From NCBI RefSeq assembly GCF_002890895.1, contig NZ_POUL01000003.1, positions 478,830 through 542,829 on the forward strand: a stretch of DNA of 64,000 nucleotides, given 5' to 3'. Both the position numbers and the translations under genes were made by a program. This stretch comes from Stutzerimonas stutzeri. Lineage in GTDB: Bacteria > Pseudomonadota > Gammaproteobacteria > Pseudomonadales > Pseudomonadaceae. This document shows, in pieces, positions 20,358 to 29,475 of the stretch. The notes beneath the pieces were generated by a model. That model saw only the letters and a list, made by a program, of their open reading frames with translations. It had not been told where the DNA came from and did not search any database. Numbering within the stretch: the first letter of the stretch is position 1; each line of letters opens with the position of its first letter.

Positions 20358-21467
20358 TCAAACGTTGCTGCTGTAACGCCGCACGCCCGCTTCTGGCAGT
20401 TTTTCATAGGCGGCCACGCTGCCCTGCGCCGGGAACACCACTAGATGGTCGGCAGCGATGCCAATGCCCACTTCCTGGCCGGTCGGGTAGTCCGCGTGGC
20501 TGGGAAATATTCCCTCGAGTTGATTGCCGGTAGGCAACTGCAGTCGATACAAGGTCGAGGCACCAAGGAAAGTCTTGCCAACAATGAGCGCCTTGAGCCT
20601 GCTCTCCGGTGAGTAGACGATGTCATCCGGACGCAGCAGAACGTCCACTGAGCTGCCAGCCGGCATGGTGTAGGCGCGGTTGCCGCGAATGACGCCCAGT
20701 TCGGTCTGCACCGTCTCCGGGTCGATCAGCTGGCCACGAATGAAGTAGCCCTGGCCGATGAAGCTCGCCACAAAAGGTGTAAGCGGCTCATGGTAGAGGT
20801 TGAAAGGGGTGTCCCACTGTTCCAGCCGACCATCCTTGAATACGCCGACCTGGTCACTGACGGCGAAGGCTTCTTCCTGATCGTGGGTGACGAGGATCGC
20901 GCTGGTACCACGCGCCTTCAGAATCTCGCGGACTTCATGGCTCAAGCGTCGGCGCAGGTCGCCGTCGAGGTTGGAGAACGGTTCATCTAGCAGGAGCAGT
21001 TCCGGCTCGGGTGCAAGTGCTCGGGCGAGCGCAACGCGTTGCTGCTGGCCGCCGGAGAGCTCGTGTGGGTAACGCTTGCCGAGCGGGGAGAGATGCACCA
21101 GATCGAGCATTTCGCGCACGATGCGTTGCGATTGCGGATGCTTGCGAATCCCGAAGGCGATATTTTCGGTCACCGTCAGATGCGGGAAAAGGGCATAGTC
21201 CTGGAACACCATGCCGACCCGGCGCTTCTCGGGTGCCAAGGTGAAACCTCGCCGCGAAAGCACTTCGCCGCCTAGTTGGATCTCACCATCGTTGACGTGC
21301 TCGAATCCGGCGATAGCCCGTAACGTAGTGGTCTTACCGCAACCGGATGGCCCGAGAAGGCAGCCGATATCACCGCGATTCAGGTGCAGATTGAGGTTCT
21401 GCACAATGCTCTGTTCGCCATAACCGCAGGCGAGGTCGCGCAGGTGGAGCAGCGGCTCATGGCTCAT
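20358..21467 (-). CDS. ABC transporter ATP-binding protein (FbpC/PotA-like), orphan
   Basis: Cytoplasmic ATPase subunit of 369 residues of the iron(III)/spermidine/putrescine importer class. Walker [10 protein letters not shown] is at 39-47, the signature LSGGQQQR near 138, Walker [13 protein letters not shown], and a switch His in VTHDQEEA. The C-terminal 120 residues form a TOBE-type regulatory domain (LLRPDDIV). Its start codon overlaps the argF stop by four bases (ATGA), so it is translationally coupled to argF. No permease or binding-protein gene is nearby. P. aeruginosa has, as I recall, the same argF-ATPase neighbourhood. The substrate is unknown. Confidence 0.88.
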   Translation of the reverse strand: MSHEPLLHLRDLACGYGEQSIVQNLNLHLNRGDIGCLLGPSGCGKTTTLRAIAGFEHVNDGEIQLGGEVLSRRGFTLAPEKRRVGMVFQDYALFPHLTVTENIAFGIRKHPQSQRIVREMLDLVHLSPLGKRYPHELSGGQQQRVALARALAPEPELLLLDEPFSNLDGDLRRRLSHEVREILKARGTSAILVTHDQEEAFAVSDQVGVFKDGRLEQWDTPFNLYHEPLTPFVASFIGQGYFIRGQLIDPETVQTELGVIRGNRAYTMPAGSSVDVLLRPDDIVYSPESRLKALIVGKTFLGASTLYRLQLPTGNQLEGIFPSHADYPTGQEVGIGIAADHLVVFPAQGSVAAYEKLPEAGVRRYSSNV

Positions 21468-22384
21468 GCGTGGTGGTAAGCCGGCTCGACCAGAAACTCA
21501 AGCAGGGCTTTCTGCACATGCAGACGGTTTTCGGCCTGTTGCCAGGCGACTGCACGCTTGTCGTCGAGCACATCGTGGCTGATTTCTTCGCCGCGATGTG
21601 CCGGCAGGCAATGCATGAACAGAACGTCTTCAGCGGCCGCGTCGAGCAAGGCCCGGTCGACCTGATACGGCCGGAAGGTGGCCATGCGTGCGGCGACTTC
21701 ATCTTCCTGGCCCATGGAGGCCCAAACGTCGGTGCTGACCAGGTGCGCGCCAGCCACTGCTTCGCGTGGGTCGCGGAATATCTGCACCCGGTCACCGGCC
21801 TGCGCAAGCAGCTCGCTGTCGGGCTCGTAGCCCTCAGGGCAAGCGATACGCAGCTGGAAATCGAACTGAAGCGCCGCCTCCATATAGGAGTTGCACATGT
21901 TATTGCCGTCGCCGATCCACGCTGCGGTCTTGCCCGCGATACTGCCGCGCAACTCATGAAACGTCTGCATGTCGGCCATCAATTGGCAAGGGTGCAGATC
22001 ATCCGACAGGCCGTTAATTACCGGTACCGAAGAGTTCGCCGCAAACTCGGTCAGCGTTGAATGAGCGAAAGTGCGGATCATGATGGCGTCGAGCATGCTC
22101 GACATGACGATGGCGGAGTCGCTGATCGGTTCGCCGCGACCCAGCTGCGTGTCGCGCGGTGAAAGGAATACGGCTTGGCCGCCGAGCTGGATCATTCCTG
22201 CTTCGAAAGACAGTCTCGTGCGGGTCGAAGCTTTTTCGAAAATCATGCCCAGAACGCGGTTTTTCAGCGGCTCGAACAGAATGCCGCGCTCGCGCAGATC
22301 CTTCAGCTCGATGCCGCGACGGACCAGGCCTAACAGCTCCTGGGGCGTGCAGTCCATCAGTGAGAGAAAGTGCCTTGCGCTCAT
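21464..22384 (-). CDS. argF: Ornithine carbamoyltransferase (anabolic)
   Basis: Forms citrulline from ornithine and carbamoyl phosphate in arginine biosynthesis. The 306-residue length matches the anabolic ArgF of Pseudomonas rather than catabolic ArcB (about 336). The carbamoyl-phosphate motif STRTR is at 53-57, HPCQ lies near 133, and the ornithine/Cys loop [10 protein letters not shown] near 265. The gene couples by ATGA to the downstream ABC ATPase. ArgR control is expected in Pseudomonas. The upstream region has TCGxC-like repeats, but no site clear enough to annotate. Confidence 0.96.
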   Translation of the reverse strand: MSARHFLSLMDCTPQELLGLVRRGIELKDLRERGILFEPLKNRVLGMIFEKASTRTRLSFEAGMIQLGGQAVFLSPRDTQLGRGEPISDSAIVMSSMLDAIMIRTFAHSTLTEFAANSSVPVINGLSDDLHPCQLMADMQTFHELRGSIAGKTAAWIGDGNNMCNSYMEAALQFDFQLRIACPEGYEPDSELLAQAGDRVQIFRDPREAVAGAHLVSTDVWASMGQEDEVAARMATFRPYQVDRALLDAAAEDVLFMHCLPAHRGEEISHDVLDDKRAVAWQQAENRLHVQKALLEFLVEPAYHHA

Positions 22385-22576
22385 ATCAACTACCTTTCAT
22401 TGCCGCAGTCGAGGCCGGAGATTTCGACGAAATAGAAGGGCCTACGACAGGGGTCGCATAGATGGCGACGAAACGGGAAAGGCGCGATCTTATCCAGAAA
22501 GCCTCAGCCGGCGCAAATCGGCCTCAGCGCGCCAGAATCGTGCGCTTCAGGGAAGCTGTGCTGCACGAGCGTTAAT

Positions 22577-22603
22577 AAAAGCCGAGCCCGCGACTCGGCT
22601 TTT
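22577..22603. terminator. Terminator-like hairpin between divergent argF and grxD
   Basis: A perfect 10-bp inverted repeat (AAAAGCCGAG and CTCGGCTTTT, 7-base loop) sits upstream of both flanking genes, not downstream of either. Followed on the minus strand by TTTTATTAA. It could end a small transcript or act in the leader of argF; see findings. Confidence 0.6.
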
Positions 22604-22654
22604 AGGCTGCTGTTCTGTACAATGCGCGGCAACCGAGACTAGCCGAGGTGCCCC

Positions 22655-22981
22655 ATGGATATCATCGAAACCATCAAAGAGCAGATCGAAAAGAACCCGG
22701 TGCTGCTTTACATGAAAGGCTCGCCCAATGCACCGCAGTGCGGCTTTTCCGCCCGTGCGACCCAGGCTGTGATGGGCTGTGGTGAGAAGTTCGCCTACGT
22801 CGACATCCTGCAAAATCCTGAAATTCGTACCAATCTACCGAAATATGCCAACTGGCCGACCTTTCCCCAGTTGTGGGTGGATGGCGAGTTGGTCGGTGGC
22901 AGCGACATCATTCTTGAGATGTTCGAAAAGGGCGAGTTGCAACCGCTGATCAAGCAAGCCGTTGAAAAAGCTGGCGCTTGA
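22655..22981 (+). CDS. grxD: Monothiol glutaredoxin (Grx4 family)
   Basis: Cytosolic CGFS-type glutaredoxin of 108 residues that binds and transfers a [2Fe-2S] cluster with glutathione, often with BolA as partner. The active motif CGFS is at 29-32 and the TFPQLWV cis-Pro region near 69-75. A GSDI glutathione-binding turn follows. It is a single-gene unit with its own strong terminator, placed near the iron-storage genes bfrB and bfd, which fits a role in iron homeostasis. Confidence 0.96.
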   Translation: MDIIETIKEQIEKNPVLLYMKGSPNAPQCGFSARATQAVMGCGEKFAYVDILQNPEIRTNLPKYANWPTFPQLWVDGELVGGSDIILEMFEKGELQPLIKQAVEKAGA

Positions 22982-22992
22982 TAGCTACTCCG

Positions 22993-23020
22993 AAAAACCC
23001 GCTAAAGAGCGGGTTTTTTT
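22993..23020 (+). terminator. grxD intrinsic terminator
   Basis: An 11-bp stem (22993-23003 with 23008-23018), 4-base loop and seven-T run lie 12 bases past the grxD stop. Confidence 0.9.
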
Positions 23021-23087
23021 ATGCCTACGTTTAGGCAAGCTTCGATATTTCAGCGTGATGTGACGTTCAGTTGCGTCAGGCAATAAA

Positions 23088-23115
23088 GAAAACGGGAGCC
23101 TAGGCTCCCGTTTTC
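23088..23115 (-). terminator. bfrB intrinsic terminator
   Basis: A near-perfect 13-bp palindrome (GAAAACGGGAGCC and its complement) with a T-rich tail on the minus strand follows the bfrB stop by 17 bases. It may also work on the plus strand. Confidence 0.85.
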
Positions 23116-23131
23116 GTTGAAAAGCGACGGT

Positions 23132-23602
23132 TTACTCGTCCATCTGCGACTGGAGGTAGTTCTCCATGCCAACCTTGCCGATCAGGCTCAGTTGAGTCTC
23201 CAGCCAGTCGATGTGTTCTTCTTCGGATTCAAGAATGTCTTCAAGCAGCTCGCGGGTGCCGTAATCGCCGACGCTTTCACAATAGGCGATGGCAACCTTC
23301 AAATCCTGTATGCCGCCTTGCTCGAGCTTGAGGTCGCAGTCGAGCATCTCGCGGGTGTTTTCACCGATCAGCAGCTTTCCCAGATCCTGCAGATTGGGCA
23401 GGCCTTCGAGAAAGAGGATGCGCTTGATCAGCTTGTCCGCATGCTTCATCTCGTCGATGGATTCTTTGTACTCATGCTTGCCGAGCTTGCCGAGGCCCCA
23501 ATCTTCGTACATGCGTGCATGCAGGAAGTACTGGTTGATTGCGACCAGTTCGTTGCCAAGAATCTTGTTCAGATGCTGAATGACCAGCTTGTCGCCTTTC
23601 AT
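23132..23602 (-). CDS. bfrB: Bacterioferritin
   Basis: Iron-storage protein of 156 residues, a four-helix bundle forming 24-mers. The heme-ligating Met52 is present in DEMKHADK, which separates it from heme-free ferritins. Ferroxidase residues are seen at Glu18, Glu51, His54 and EEEH near 127-130. The length and sequence fit Pseudomonas BfrB, the partner of Bfd. The bfd gene lies about 200 bases upstream on the same strand but has its own terminator, so the two are separately transcribed. Expression is expected to rise with iron. Confidence 0.95.
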   Translation of the reverse strand: MKGDKLVIQHLNKILGNELVAINQYFLHARMYEDWGLGKLGKHEYKESIDEMKHADKLIKRILFLEGLPNLQDLGKLLIGENTREMLDCDLKLEQGGIQDLKVAIAYCESVGDYGTRELLEDILESEEEHIDWLETQLSLIGKVGMENYLQSQMDE

Positions 23603-23759
23603 GTCGGTGCCCTGCGTCGAATCGGGTTCGTTAATAAGCGCAGTCTGGCCACGAACCTAGGTGCTGTCAAACCTAAGTCCTTGAATGATAAAGGGTAAAG
23701 CGAAATAAGAATAAGTCTGTTCCGCGACTGGCGGCCAAGGCCTTGATTCGCGGGCAGAA

Positions 23760-23782
23760 AAAAGCCGGGCATGTGCCCGGCT
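23760..23782 (-). terminator. bfd intrinsic terminator
   Basis: A 9-bp stem (AGCCGGGCA with TGCCCGGCT) followed by six T residues on the minus strand, about 20 bases past the bfd stop. Confidence 0.85.
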
Positions 23783-23800
23783 CGGGTAAATCGATGTGGA

Positions 23801-24019
23801 TCAGGCGGGTGAGAATCCCGCTGGGTAAGCAAGGGAGGCGCTGGCGTTCTGTATATCGCTCAGGGTTTCGCGAACAACCTGTTTGGCGACGCAGGCGCAC
23901 TTACCGCATTGGGTGGCAACGCCAGTGGCATCTCGCACTTCACGATAGCTGCAGCAACCTTCATAGATGGCTTCACGGATCTGGCCGTCGGTAACGCCCT
24001 GGCAAAGACACACGTACAT
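23801..24019 (-). CDS. bfd: Bacterioferritin-associated ferredoxin
   Basis: Small [2Fe-2S] protein of 72 residues that docks on BfrB and passes electrons to its heme so stored iron can be released. Cluster ligands are Cys4, Cys6, Cys38 and Cys41, the BFD-fold pattern CxC...CxxC. The C-terminal tail (about 58-72) is short and variable. A Fur-box-like sequence lies 42 bases upstream of the start, consistent with induction at low iron. It is divergent from yaeQ. Confidence 0.95.
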   Translation of the reverse strand: MYVCLCQGVTDGQIREAIYEGCCSYREVRDATGVATQCGKCACVAKQVVRETLSDIQNASASLAYPAGFSPA

Positions 24020-24060
24020 ATGAACTACCCGTTGGGTCTGCGAATGTGGTGGATGCTAAA

Positions 24061-24079
24061 TATAATGAGAACGATTGTC
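24061..24079. promoter_or_regulatory. Fur-box-like operator upstream of bfd
   Basis: This 19-base site agrees with the GATAATGATAATCATTATC consensus at 14 positions, including an exact ATAATGA in the left half. It lies between divergent bfd and yaeQ, nearer bfd. Fur control of bfd fits known low-iron induction in P. aeruginosa. Confidence 0.65.
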
Positions 24080-24196
24080 AAATAACGTTCGTCGGATTTT
24101 TCCTGCTCGTTATGGCATTGAAAGGCGTGCTACGAGCGGCTCTGAAATTGTGCCGATACGCTAAACTGCGTCTCCTTTTTCCCGTCCGGAGCTGTC

Positions 24197-24739
24197 ATGG
24201 CCCTGCAAGCCACACCGTATAAGGTCGAGATCAATCTCACCGATCTTGATCGCCACGTTTATCAGGATCTGCGCTTTACCGTTGCTCGGCATCCCTCTGA
24301 GACAGAGGAGCGCCTGGTCGCAAGGCTGATCGCCTACGTGCTCTGGTATGACGAAAAGCTTGCCTTCGGTCGGGGGCTGTCGGATGTCGATGAACCCGCG
24401 TTGTGGGAAAAGAGCCTCGATGACCGCGTGCTGCACTGGATCGAAGTCGGCCAGCCGGATGCTGAGCGGATCACCTGGTGCTCGCGCCGCGCGGAACGCT
24501 TCAGCTTGGTCGCTTACGGGAATCTGCGGGTATGGCAGACGAAGGTGCTCGACAGCGTGCGCAGCCTGAAAAAAATCAACGTGGTGGCGGTGGGGCAGGA
24601 GGCACTGGAATCAGTGGCGCGCGATTTGCCCAGGGCGATCAGCTGGAGCGTGATGGTCAGTGAGGGTTCATTGTTCATCACCGATGAGCGCGGCCAGCAT
24701 GAAGTGCCGCTTGAGTGGCTGATTGGGGAGCGCGGCTAA
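24197..24739 (+). CDS. YaeQ family protein
   Basis: Conserved 180-residue soluble protein. The sequence runs colinear with YaeQ, including DLDRHVYQDLRFTVARHPSETEERL near the N-terminus and SLFITDERGQHEVPLEWL near the C-terminus. The YaeQ structure is a variant PD-(D/E)xK nuclease fold (recalled), yet no nuclease activity is established. E. coli YaeQ was once proposed to suppress loss of RfaH, a claim I recall as disputed. GGAG precedes the start. It stands alone between bfd and the pxp operon. Confidence 0.88.
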   Translation: MALQATPYKVEINLTDLDRHVYQDLRFTVARHPSETEERLVARLIAYVLWYDEKLAFGRGLSDVDEPALWEKSLDDRVLHWIEVGQPDAERITWCSRRAERFSLVAYGNLRVWQTKVLDSVRSLKKINVVAVGQEALESVARDLPRAISWSVMVSEGSLFITDERGQHEVPLEWLIGERG

Positions 24740-24855
24740 GGCGTTCGCCGACTGTATTGGCTCCCATGCCTGAATCAGGATCGCCAGGATCGGGTTACCC
24801 ATACCGTGCTCCTACAGGCCGGGCTGCCGTCTGTGGTATCTCGCCGCTGTCACCC

Positions 24856-25770
24856 TTATTGCCACTGGGCGAGTAACAGGCGTTGCTCGCGTTGCGCAGC
24901 CTGCAGGGCTTTCGGCTTCAAATGGACCTCGGTGCCGGGCAGGCACTGCGCCAGGCGCGCCACCGCAAGTGGCGTCAGTGCGCCCAGCCTCGGGTAACCG
25001 CCAATGGTTTGCCGGTCATTGAGCAGCACGATAGGCTGGCCATCCGGCGGCACTTGGATAGCACCCAGCGGCACGCCTTCGGAAATCATCGACTGCCGCG
25101 AACTGCGCAGCACTGGCCCCAGCAGGCGGATGCCCATACGGTCTGCACGCTGGTCGACCGTCCAAGGGCGGTTGAACACGTCGAACAGGCTCTGGCCGCT
25201 GAAATCTCCGATCTGCGCGCCCAGCACGACCTCTAGTGGCGTATCGCTAAACAGTGGAGGGTTCTGTTCAGAGCCCAATTCGCGTGCGCTAGCAGGGGCG
25301 CCACTGTAAATCAGCCGATCACCGTCGATCAGGGGCTGGCCATCGCCGTGCAGGCCGCCGAGTCCCTCTCGGCGCACCGTAGCGCAGCTACCCAGGAGTT
25401 GCGGCGCCGCGAATCCGCCCGGCGCGGCGAGATAGGCCCGCACGCCCAGTTGCGGCGTGCCGAAGCGCAGACGCTGTCCTTTGCGGATGGTGAAACTGCG
25501 CCCCGGCGCGATGGGCTGTCCTTCGAGTGTCGCCGCGAGGTCGGCGCCACACAGGGCCAGGCAGCTATCTGTCTCAGCGAGCAGAGTCAGATTGCCGAGC
25601 GTGATTTCCACCGTGGCGGCATGAAGTGGATTACCCAGCAGCCAGTTGGCCCAGGATTGCGATACCCAATCAGCAGCACCGCCCTGGGTCACACCAAGAT
25701 GACGGACGCCGAATCGACCGCCGTCCTGCAAGCTGGCCAAGGCGCCGCTGCGCTCGATCAGCAGGGTCAT
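24856..25770 (-). CDS. pxpC: 5-oxoprolinase subunit C
   Basis: Biotin-dependent carboxyltransferase-fold protein (KipA/AHS2 family) of 304 residues, one of three subunits of the bacterial ATP-dependent 5-oxoprolinase that opens 5-oxoproline to glutamate. The N-terminal LQDGGRFGVRHLGVTQGGAAD is the family signature, and GVRAYLAAPGG lies near residue 110. Its start overlaps the pxpB stop by four bases. It is last in the pxpABC operon and clears damage product 5-oxoproline. Older names (allophanate hydrolase subunit 2, urea amidolyase-related) refer to the same fold. Confidence 0.93.
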   Translation of the reverse strand: MTLLIERSGALASLQDGGRFGVRHLGVTQGGAADWVSQSWANWLLGNPLHAATVEITLGNLTLLAETDSCLALCGADLAATLEGQPIAPGRSFTIRKGQRLRFGTPQLGVRAYLAAPGGFAAPQLLGSCATVRREGLGGLHGDGQPLIDGDRLIYSGAPASARELGSEQNPPLFSDTPLEVVLGAQIGDFSGQSLFDVFNRPWTVDQRADRMGIRLLGPVLRSSRQSMISEGVPLGAIQVPPDGQPIVLLNDRQTIGGYPRLGALTPLAVARLAQCLPGTEVHLKPKALQAAQREQRLLLAQWQ

Positions 25771-26471
25771 GACGTCACCTCGTACGGCGTGTCGTCTCCG
25801 CCTAGCCTGACGAATTCGGCGTGATCGATGGGCTGAAAACGGACCCTGCCACCGGGTTGCCAGATGCTGTAGCCATCCAGCTCACGATCAAACAGGCGGG
25901 TCGGGCTGCGCCCGATAAGGTTCCAGCCGCCGGGAGAAACCAGCGGATAGATGGCCGTCTGGCGATCAGCGATACCCAGGCTGCCGGCCGGGACTCGCTT
26001 ACGCGGCGTTTGCAGGCGCGGGCTGGCGAGGCATTCGTCGACCAGCCCCATGAAGGCGAAGCCCGGCGCAAATCCCAGCGCAAAAACCTGGTAGGTGCGG
26101 GCGCTGTGCCGTTCGATCACGCCCGCCATGCCGAGCCCGCTGCGTTGGCCCAATGCCTCTAGTTCGGGGCCTACGCTCGGGTCGTACCACACCGGAATGT
26201 TCAGTTCCCGCGCCTGTCCGCAAGCGTCTGGCTGCAGGTTGTGCAGCGCTTCGGCCACTCGCTGACGCGCCTGATCGTCGTCGAGCTGGCGCAGGTCGTA
26301 GTGCACCAGCAAGGTGGTGTAGGAGGGCACCAGATCTAGCAACGCCTCACCGAAGGCATCGCGCAGCCGTCCGGTTGCCGCGAGCAGCCAGGGCATGTGG
26401 GCTTCGTCGATCTCGTCGAACAGGCGCAGCATCAGACAGTCGATGCCGACGACCTCTATCCGTGGCTTCAT
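25767..26471 (-). CDS. pxpB: 5-oxoprolinase subunit B
   Basis: KipI/AHS1-family subunit of 234 residues acting with PxpA and PxpC. The family motif region [12 protein letters not shown] and [22 protein letters not shown] are clear in the second half. It overlaps pxpA and pxpC by ATGA at both ends, so the three subunits are translated as a coupled set. In Bacillus, KipI inhibits the sporulation kinase, but in a pxpABC operon the 5-oxoprolinase role is the better reading. Confidence 0.93.
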   Translation of the reverse strand: MKPRIEVVGIDCLMLRLFDEIDEAHMPWLLAATGRLRDAFGEALLDLVPSYTTLLVHYDLRQLDDDQARQRVAEALHNLQPDACGQARELNIPVWYDPSVGPELEALGQRSGLGMAGVIERHSARTYQVFALGFAPGFAFMGLVDECLASPRLQTPRKRVPAGSLGIADRQTAIYPLVSPGGWNLIGRSPTRLFDRELDGYSIWQPGGRVRFQPIDHAEFVRLGGDDTPYEVTS

Positions 26472-27217
26472 CCGGCCAGGTTCTCGAGTGCCAGGCGTAT
26501 CCGCTGGACTGCGGCAACAGAGCCGGCATTGTCTCCGTGTACGCAGAGGGTGTCGGCAAGCAGCCTCAGCGGGCTGCCGTCGCTGGCGACGAGCGCTTCG
26601 CCCATGGCCAGGCTCAGAGCCTGGGCGGCGACCGTCTCGGTGTCGTGATGTACGGCGCCGGGCTGATCACGGGAGACCAGCCTGCCGTCTGGATCATAGG
26701 CGCGGTCAGCAAACACCTCGAACCACAGGGTCACGCCAAGCTCGTCACCCAGCGTCTGGGCGGCGCTGTTGTCGCGGGTCGACATCAGCATCAAGGGCAG
26801 CGTTGGCGAGTAGGCGATGACGGCTTTCATGACCGCGCGAAGCAGTTCGGGCTTGCGCATCATGTCGTTGTAGAGAGCTCCGTGGGGTTTGACATAGCTG
26901 ACCTGGTTGCCCTCCGCGCGGCAGATGCCTTCCAGCGCGCCGATCTGATAGAGCAGCATGTTCTCCACCTCGTCCGGGCTGCAAGCCATGGAGCGGCGCC
27001 CGAAACCGGCCAGGTCAGGGTAGGCCGGGTGCGCACCGATCATGACCTGATGCTCTGTGGCCAGGGCCACTGTGCGGCGCATGATTTGCGGGTCCGACGC
27101 GTGAAATCCACAAGCTACGTTTGCACAATCGATGAAAGGCATGACTTCGGCGTCCAGACCCATTGTCCAGGCTCCGAAACTCTCGCCAATGTCGCAATTA
27201 AGTAGCAGGCGCTTCAT
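26468..27217 (-). CDS. pxpA: 5-oxoprolinase subunit A (LamB/YcsF family)
   Basis: Catalytic-fold subunit of 249 residues, LamB/YcsF family. It opens with [11 protein letters not shown] and contains [27 protein letters not shown] and KPHGALYND, all conserved in the family. It is first in the pxpABC operon and couples to pxpB through a four-base overlap. The complex hydrolyses 5-oxoproline with ATP. The operon promoter should lie in 27218-27524, but none is clear. Confidence 0.94.
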   Translation of the reverse strand: MKRLLLNCDIGESFGAWTMGLDAEVMPFIDCANVACGFHASDPQIMRRTVALATEHQVMIGAHPAYPDLAGFGRRSMACSPDEVENMLLYQIGALEGICRAEGNQVSYVKPHGALYNDMMRKPELLRAVMKAVIAYSPTLPLMLMSTRDNSAAQTLGDELGVTLWFEVFADRAYDPDGRLVSRDQPGAVHHDTETVAAQALSLAMGEALVASDGSPLRLLADTLCVHGDNAGSVAAVQRIRLALENLAG

Positions 27218-27524
27218 GCCGGTCTCCGGGGTAATGGCGGGTTTCGTATTGGCCTTGCGCGGTTGTCACGATGATAGAGCATTGATGCGCGATGCCTGAT
27301 CATAGGGCACACCGTCGGCGGGCAGCCCGGCAATAATTCATTGCTGTATGCTTGCGGCCAGCTCAAGCGGCGCCTGCTGCGTCGGTACTTCTGCCGTGGC
27401 TGCCTGACCATCGGAATCAGGAGCCGCCTCTGCGCGGTAGCGTCTACCATGTCCGCCGCTATGGCCAGCCTGCGCCCTCCGCTATGACTGTCACCCACTT
27501 CACGCTGCACCGGATAATCAACAG
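27218..27524. other. Divergent intergenic region pxpA/recJ
   Basis: About 300 bases without a plausible gene. It should contain the divergent promoters of pxpA and recJ. I find no convincing -35/-10 pair, operator or hairpin. Confidence 0.5.
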
Positions 27525-29240
27525 ATGCGTATCGAACCTCGCCCCCTTCCCGAGCAGCTTCCCGACCTGGGAGACCTGCCGCCGCTGTTGACGCGTCTCT
27601 ACGCCGCCCGTGGCGTGCAGTCGATTAGCGAGCTGAACAAAGGCTTGGCGCGCTTGATCCCCTACGGTCAACTCAAGGGCATCGACGCCGCTGTGGCGCT
27701 GCTGGTCGAAGCAATCGAAACTCGTCAGCGCATTCTGTTCGTGGGTGACTTTGACGCCGACGGCGCAACCGCCAGTACCGTGGGTGTGCTGGGCCTTCGT
27801 CAGCTGGGTGCTGCGCACGTGGATTATCTGGTGCCCAATCGCTTCGAGTACGGCTACGGTCTGACGCCAGAGATTGTTACCGTGGCGCTCGAGCGTCGGC
27901 CTGATCTGCTGGTGACGGTGGATAACGGCATTTCCAGCGTCGACGGCGTAGCGGCAGCCAAGGCGGCAGGCCTCAAGGTCCTGGTGACCGACCATCACCT
28001 GCCTGGTACCGAATTGCCAGCGGCAGATGCCATCGTCAACCCCAACCAGCCTGAATGCGCCTTTCCAAGCAAGTGCATTGCTGGCGTCGGGGTGATTTTC
28101 TACGTGTTGCTGGCCTTGCGTGCGGCACTTCGCGAGAGGGGCTGGTTCAGCCGCAGTGGCTGGGCGGAGCCGAACCTGGCCGAGCTGCTGGATCTGGTGG
28201 CGCTGGGCAGCGTCGCTGACGTGGTGCCGCTGGATGCAAACAACCGCATCCTCGTGCATCAAGGTTTGGCTCGAATCCGTGCCGGTCGTGCACGGCCGGG
28301 GTTGAGGGCAATTCTGGAGGTTGCCGGGCGCGATCACAGCCGCATTACCTCGACCGATCTTGGCTTCATTCTGGGCCCGCGCTTGAACGCGGCAGGTCGC
28401 CTCGACGATATGGCTTTAGGCATCGAGTGTCTGCTCTGCGAAGACGAAGCGCTTGCGCGCGACATGGCCGTTCAGCTCGACCAGCTCAACCAGGACCGCA
28501 AGGGCATTGAGCAGGGCATGCAACGCGAGGCGCTGGCCCAGCTGAAAGACCTGCCGCTTGAAGACATGCCGTTCGGCCTGTGCTTGTTCGAGCCGGACTG
28601 GCACCAGGGCGTCATCGGCATCCTCGCCTCACGTCTCAAGGAGCGGTACCACCGTCCGACCATCGCCTTCGCCGATGCTGGGGAAGGCCTGCTCAAGGGC
28701 TCGGCGCGGTCAGTGCCGGGGTTTCATATCCGCGATGCGCTGGATGCGGTTGCGGCGCGGCATCCGGGTTTGATCAGCAAGTTTGGCGGGCATGCGATGG
28801 CGGCTGGCCTGTCGCTGCCCGAGGCTAACTTCGGCGCCTTCGCCGCGGCATTCGATGCCGAGGTGCGTCGTCAGCTCTGTGAGGACGACCTCACCGGGCG
28901 TCTGCTGACCGATGGCCAATTGAGTGTCGAGGAATTCCATCTAGAGCTGGCCAAGGCGCTGCGCAACGCCGGGCCATGGGGGCAGCACTTCCCCGAACCA
29001 GTGTTTCACGGCGTTTTCCAGCTGGTGCAGCAGCGGCTGGTCGGCGAGAAGCACCTGAAGATGGTGCTCAAGAGCGAATGCGGCTCGCTGACCCTCGATG
29101 GAATCGCGTTCAACATTGACCGCGAACTCTGGCCCAACCCCACGGTGCGCTGGGCCGATCTGGCGTACAAGCTGGACGTCAATGAATTCCGCGGGCGTGA
29201 AAGCGTGCAGTTGCTGGTGGCGCATATCGCTGCGCGATGA
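27525..29240 (+). CDS. recJ: Single-stranded-DNA-specific exonuclease RecJ
   Basis: 5'-to-3' ssDNA exonuclease of 571 residues used in recombination, mismatch and base excision repair. The DHH-superfamily motifs are in order: DFDADG (75-80), VTVDNGISS, VTDHHLPG and the later GPRLNAAGRLDDM. The DHHA1 domain follows (PGFHIRDALDAV, FGGHAMAAGL) and then the OB fold. The length equals typical gamma-proteobacterial RecJ. The start has only a weak ribosome-binding site (AATCAACAG). Confidence 0.97.
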   Translation: MRIEPRPLPEQLPDLGDLPPLLTRLYAARGVQSISELNKGLARLIPYGQLKGIDAAVALLVEAIETRQRILFVGDFDADGATASTVGVLGLRQLGAAHVDYLVPNRFEYGYGLTPEIVTVALERRPDLLVTVDNGISSVDGVAAAKAAGLKVLVTDHHLPGTELPAADAIVNPNQPECAFPSKCIAGVGVIFYVLLALRAALRERGWFSRSGWAEPNLAELLDLVALGSVADVVPLDANNRILVHQGLARIRAGRARPGLRAILEVAGRDHSRITSTDLGFILGPRLNAAGRLDDMALGIECLLCEDEALARDMAVQLDQLNQDRKGIEQGMQREALAQLKDLPLEDMPFGLCLFEPDWHQGVIGILASRLKERYHRPTIAFADAGEGLLKGSARSVPGFHIRDALDAVAARHPGLISKFGGHAMAAGLSLPEANFGAFAAAFDAEVRRQLCEDDLTGRLLTDGQLSVEEFHLELAKALRNAGPWGQHFPEPVFHGVFQLVQQRLVGEKHLKMVLKSECGSLTLDGIAFNIDRELWPNPTVRWADLAYKLDVNEFRGRESVQLLVAHIAAR

Positions 29241-29475
29241 CCGCTCGGTCTGCACCCTGCGCAATATAAGGCGCAAGAGACTCGCGCGATTCGCTGCTGC
29301 AGGTGGTGTCGGTTTGCGGACCGCTGGGGCTTCAGGCCCCCATGCCTTCCGCTGACTGGCCTGAGCAAGATCGGTTATCTGAATCGGGCGCTATTTGCCT
29401 GGGCGTGCATGATTGGCGCAGGCCCGGCTCAGGCCTAGAGTGTTCTGATTACAAGAACAATCTCTGGAGCCCGCG

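Noticed and set aside
22385..22480. ArgR operator upstream of argF
   Set aside because: TCGTC/TGTCG repeats are present but do not fit the spacing of the Pseudomonas ArgR site well enough to call.
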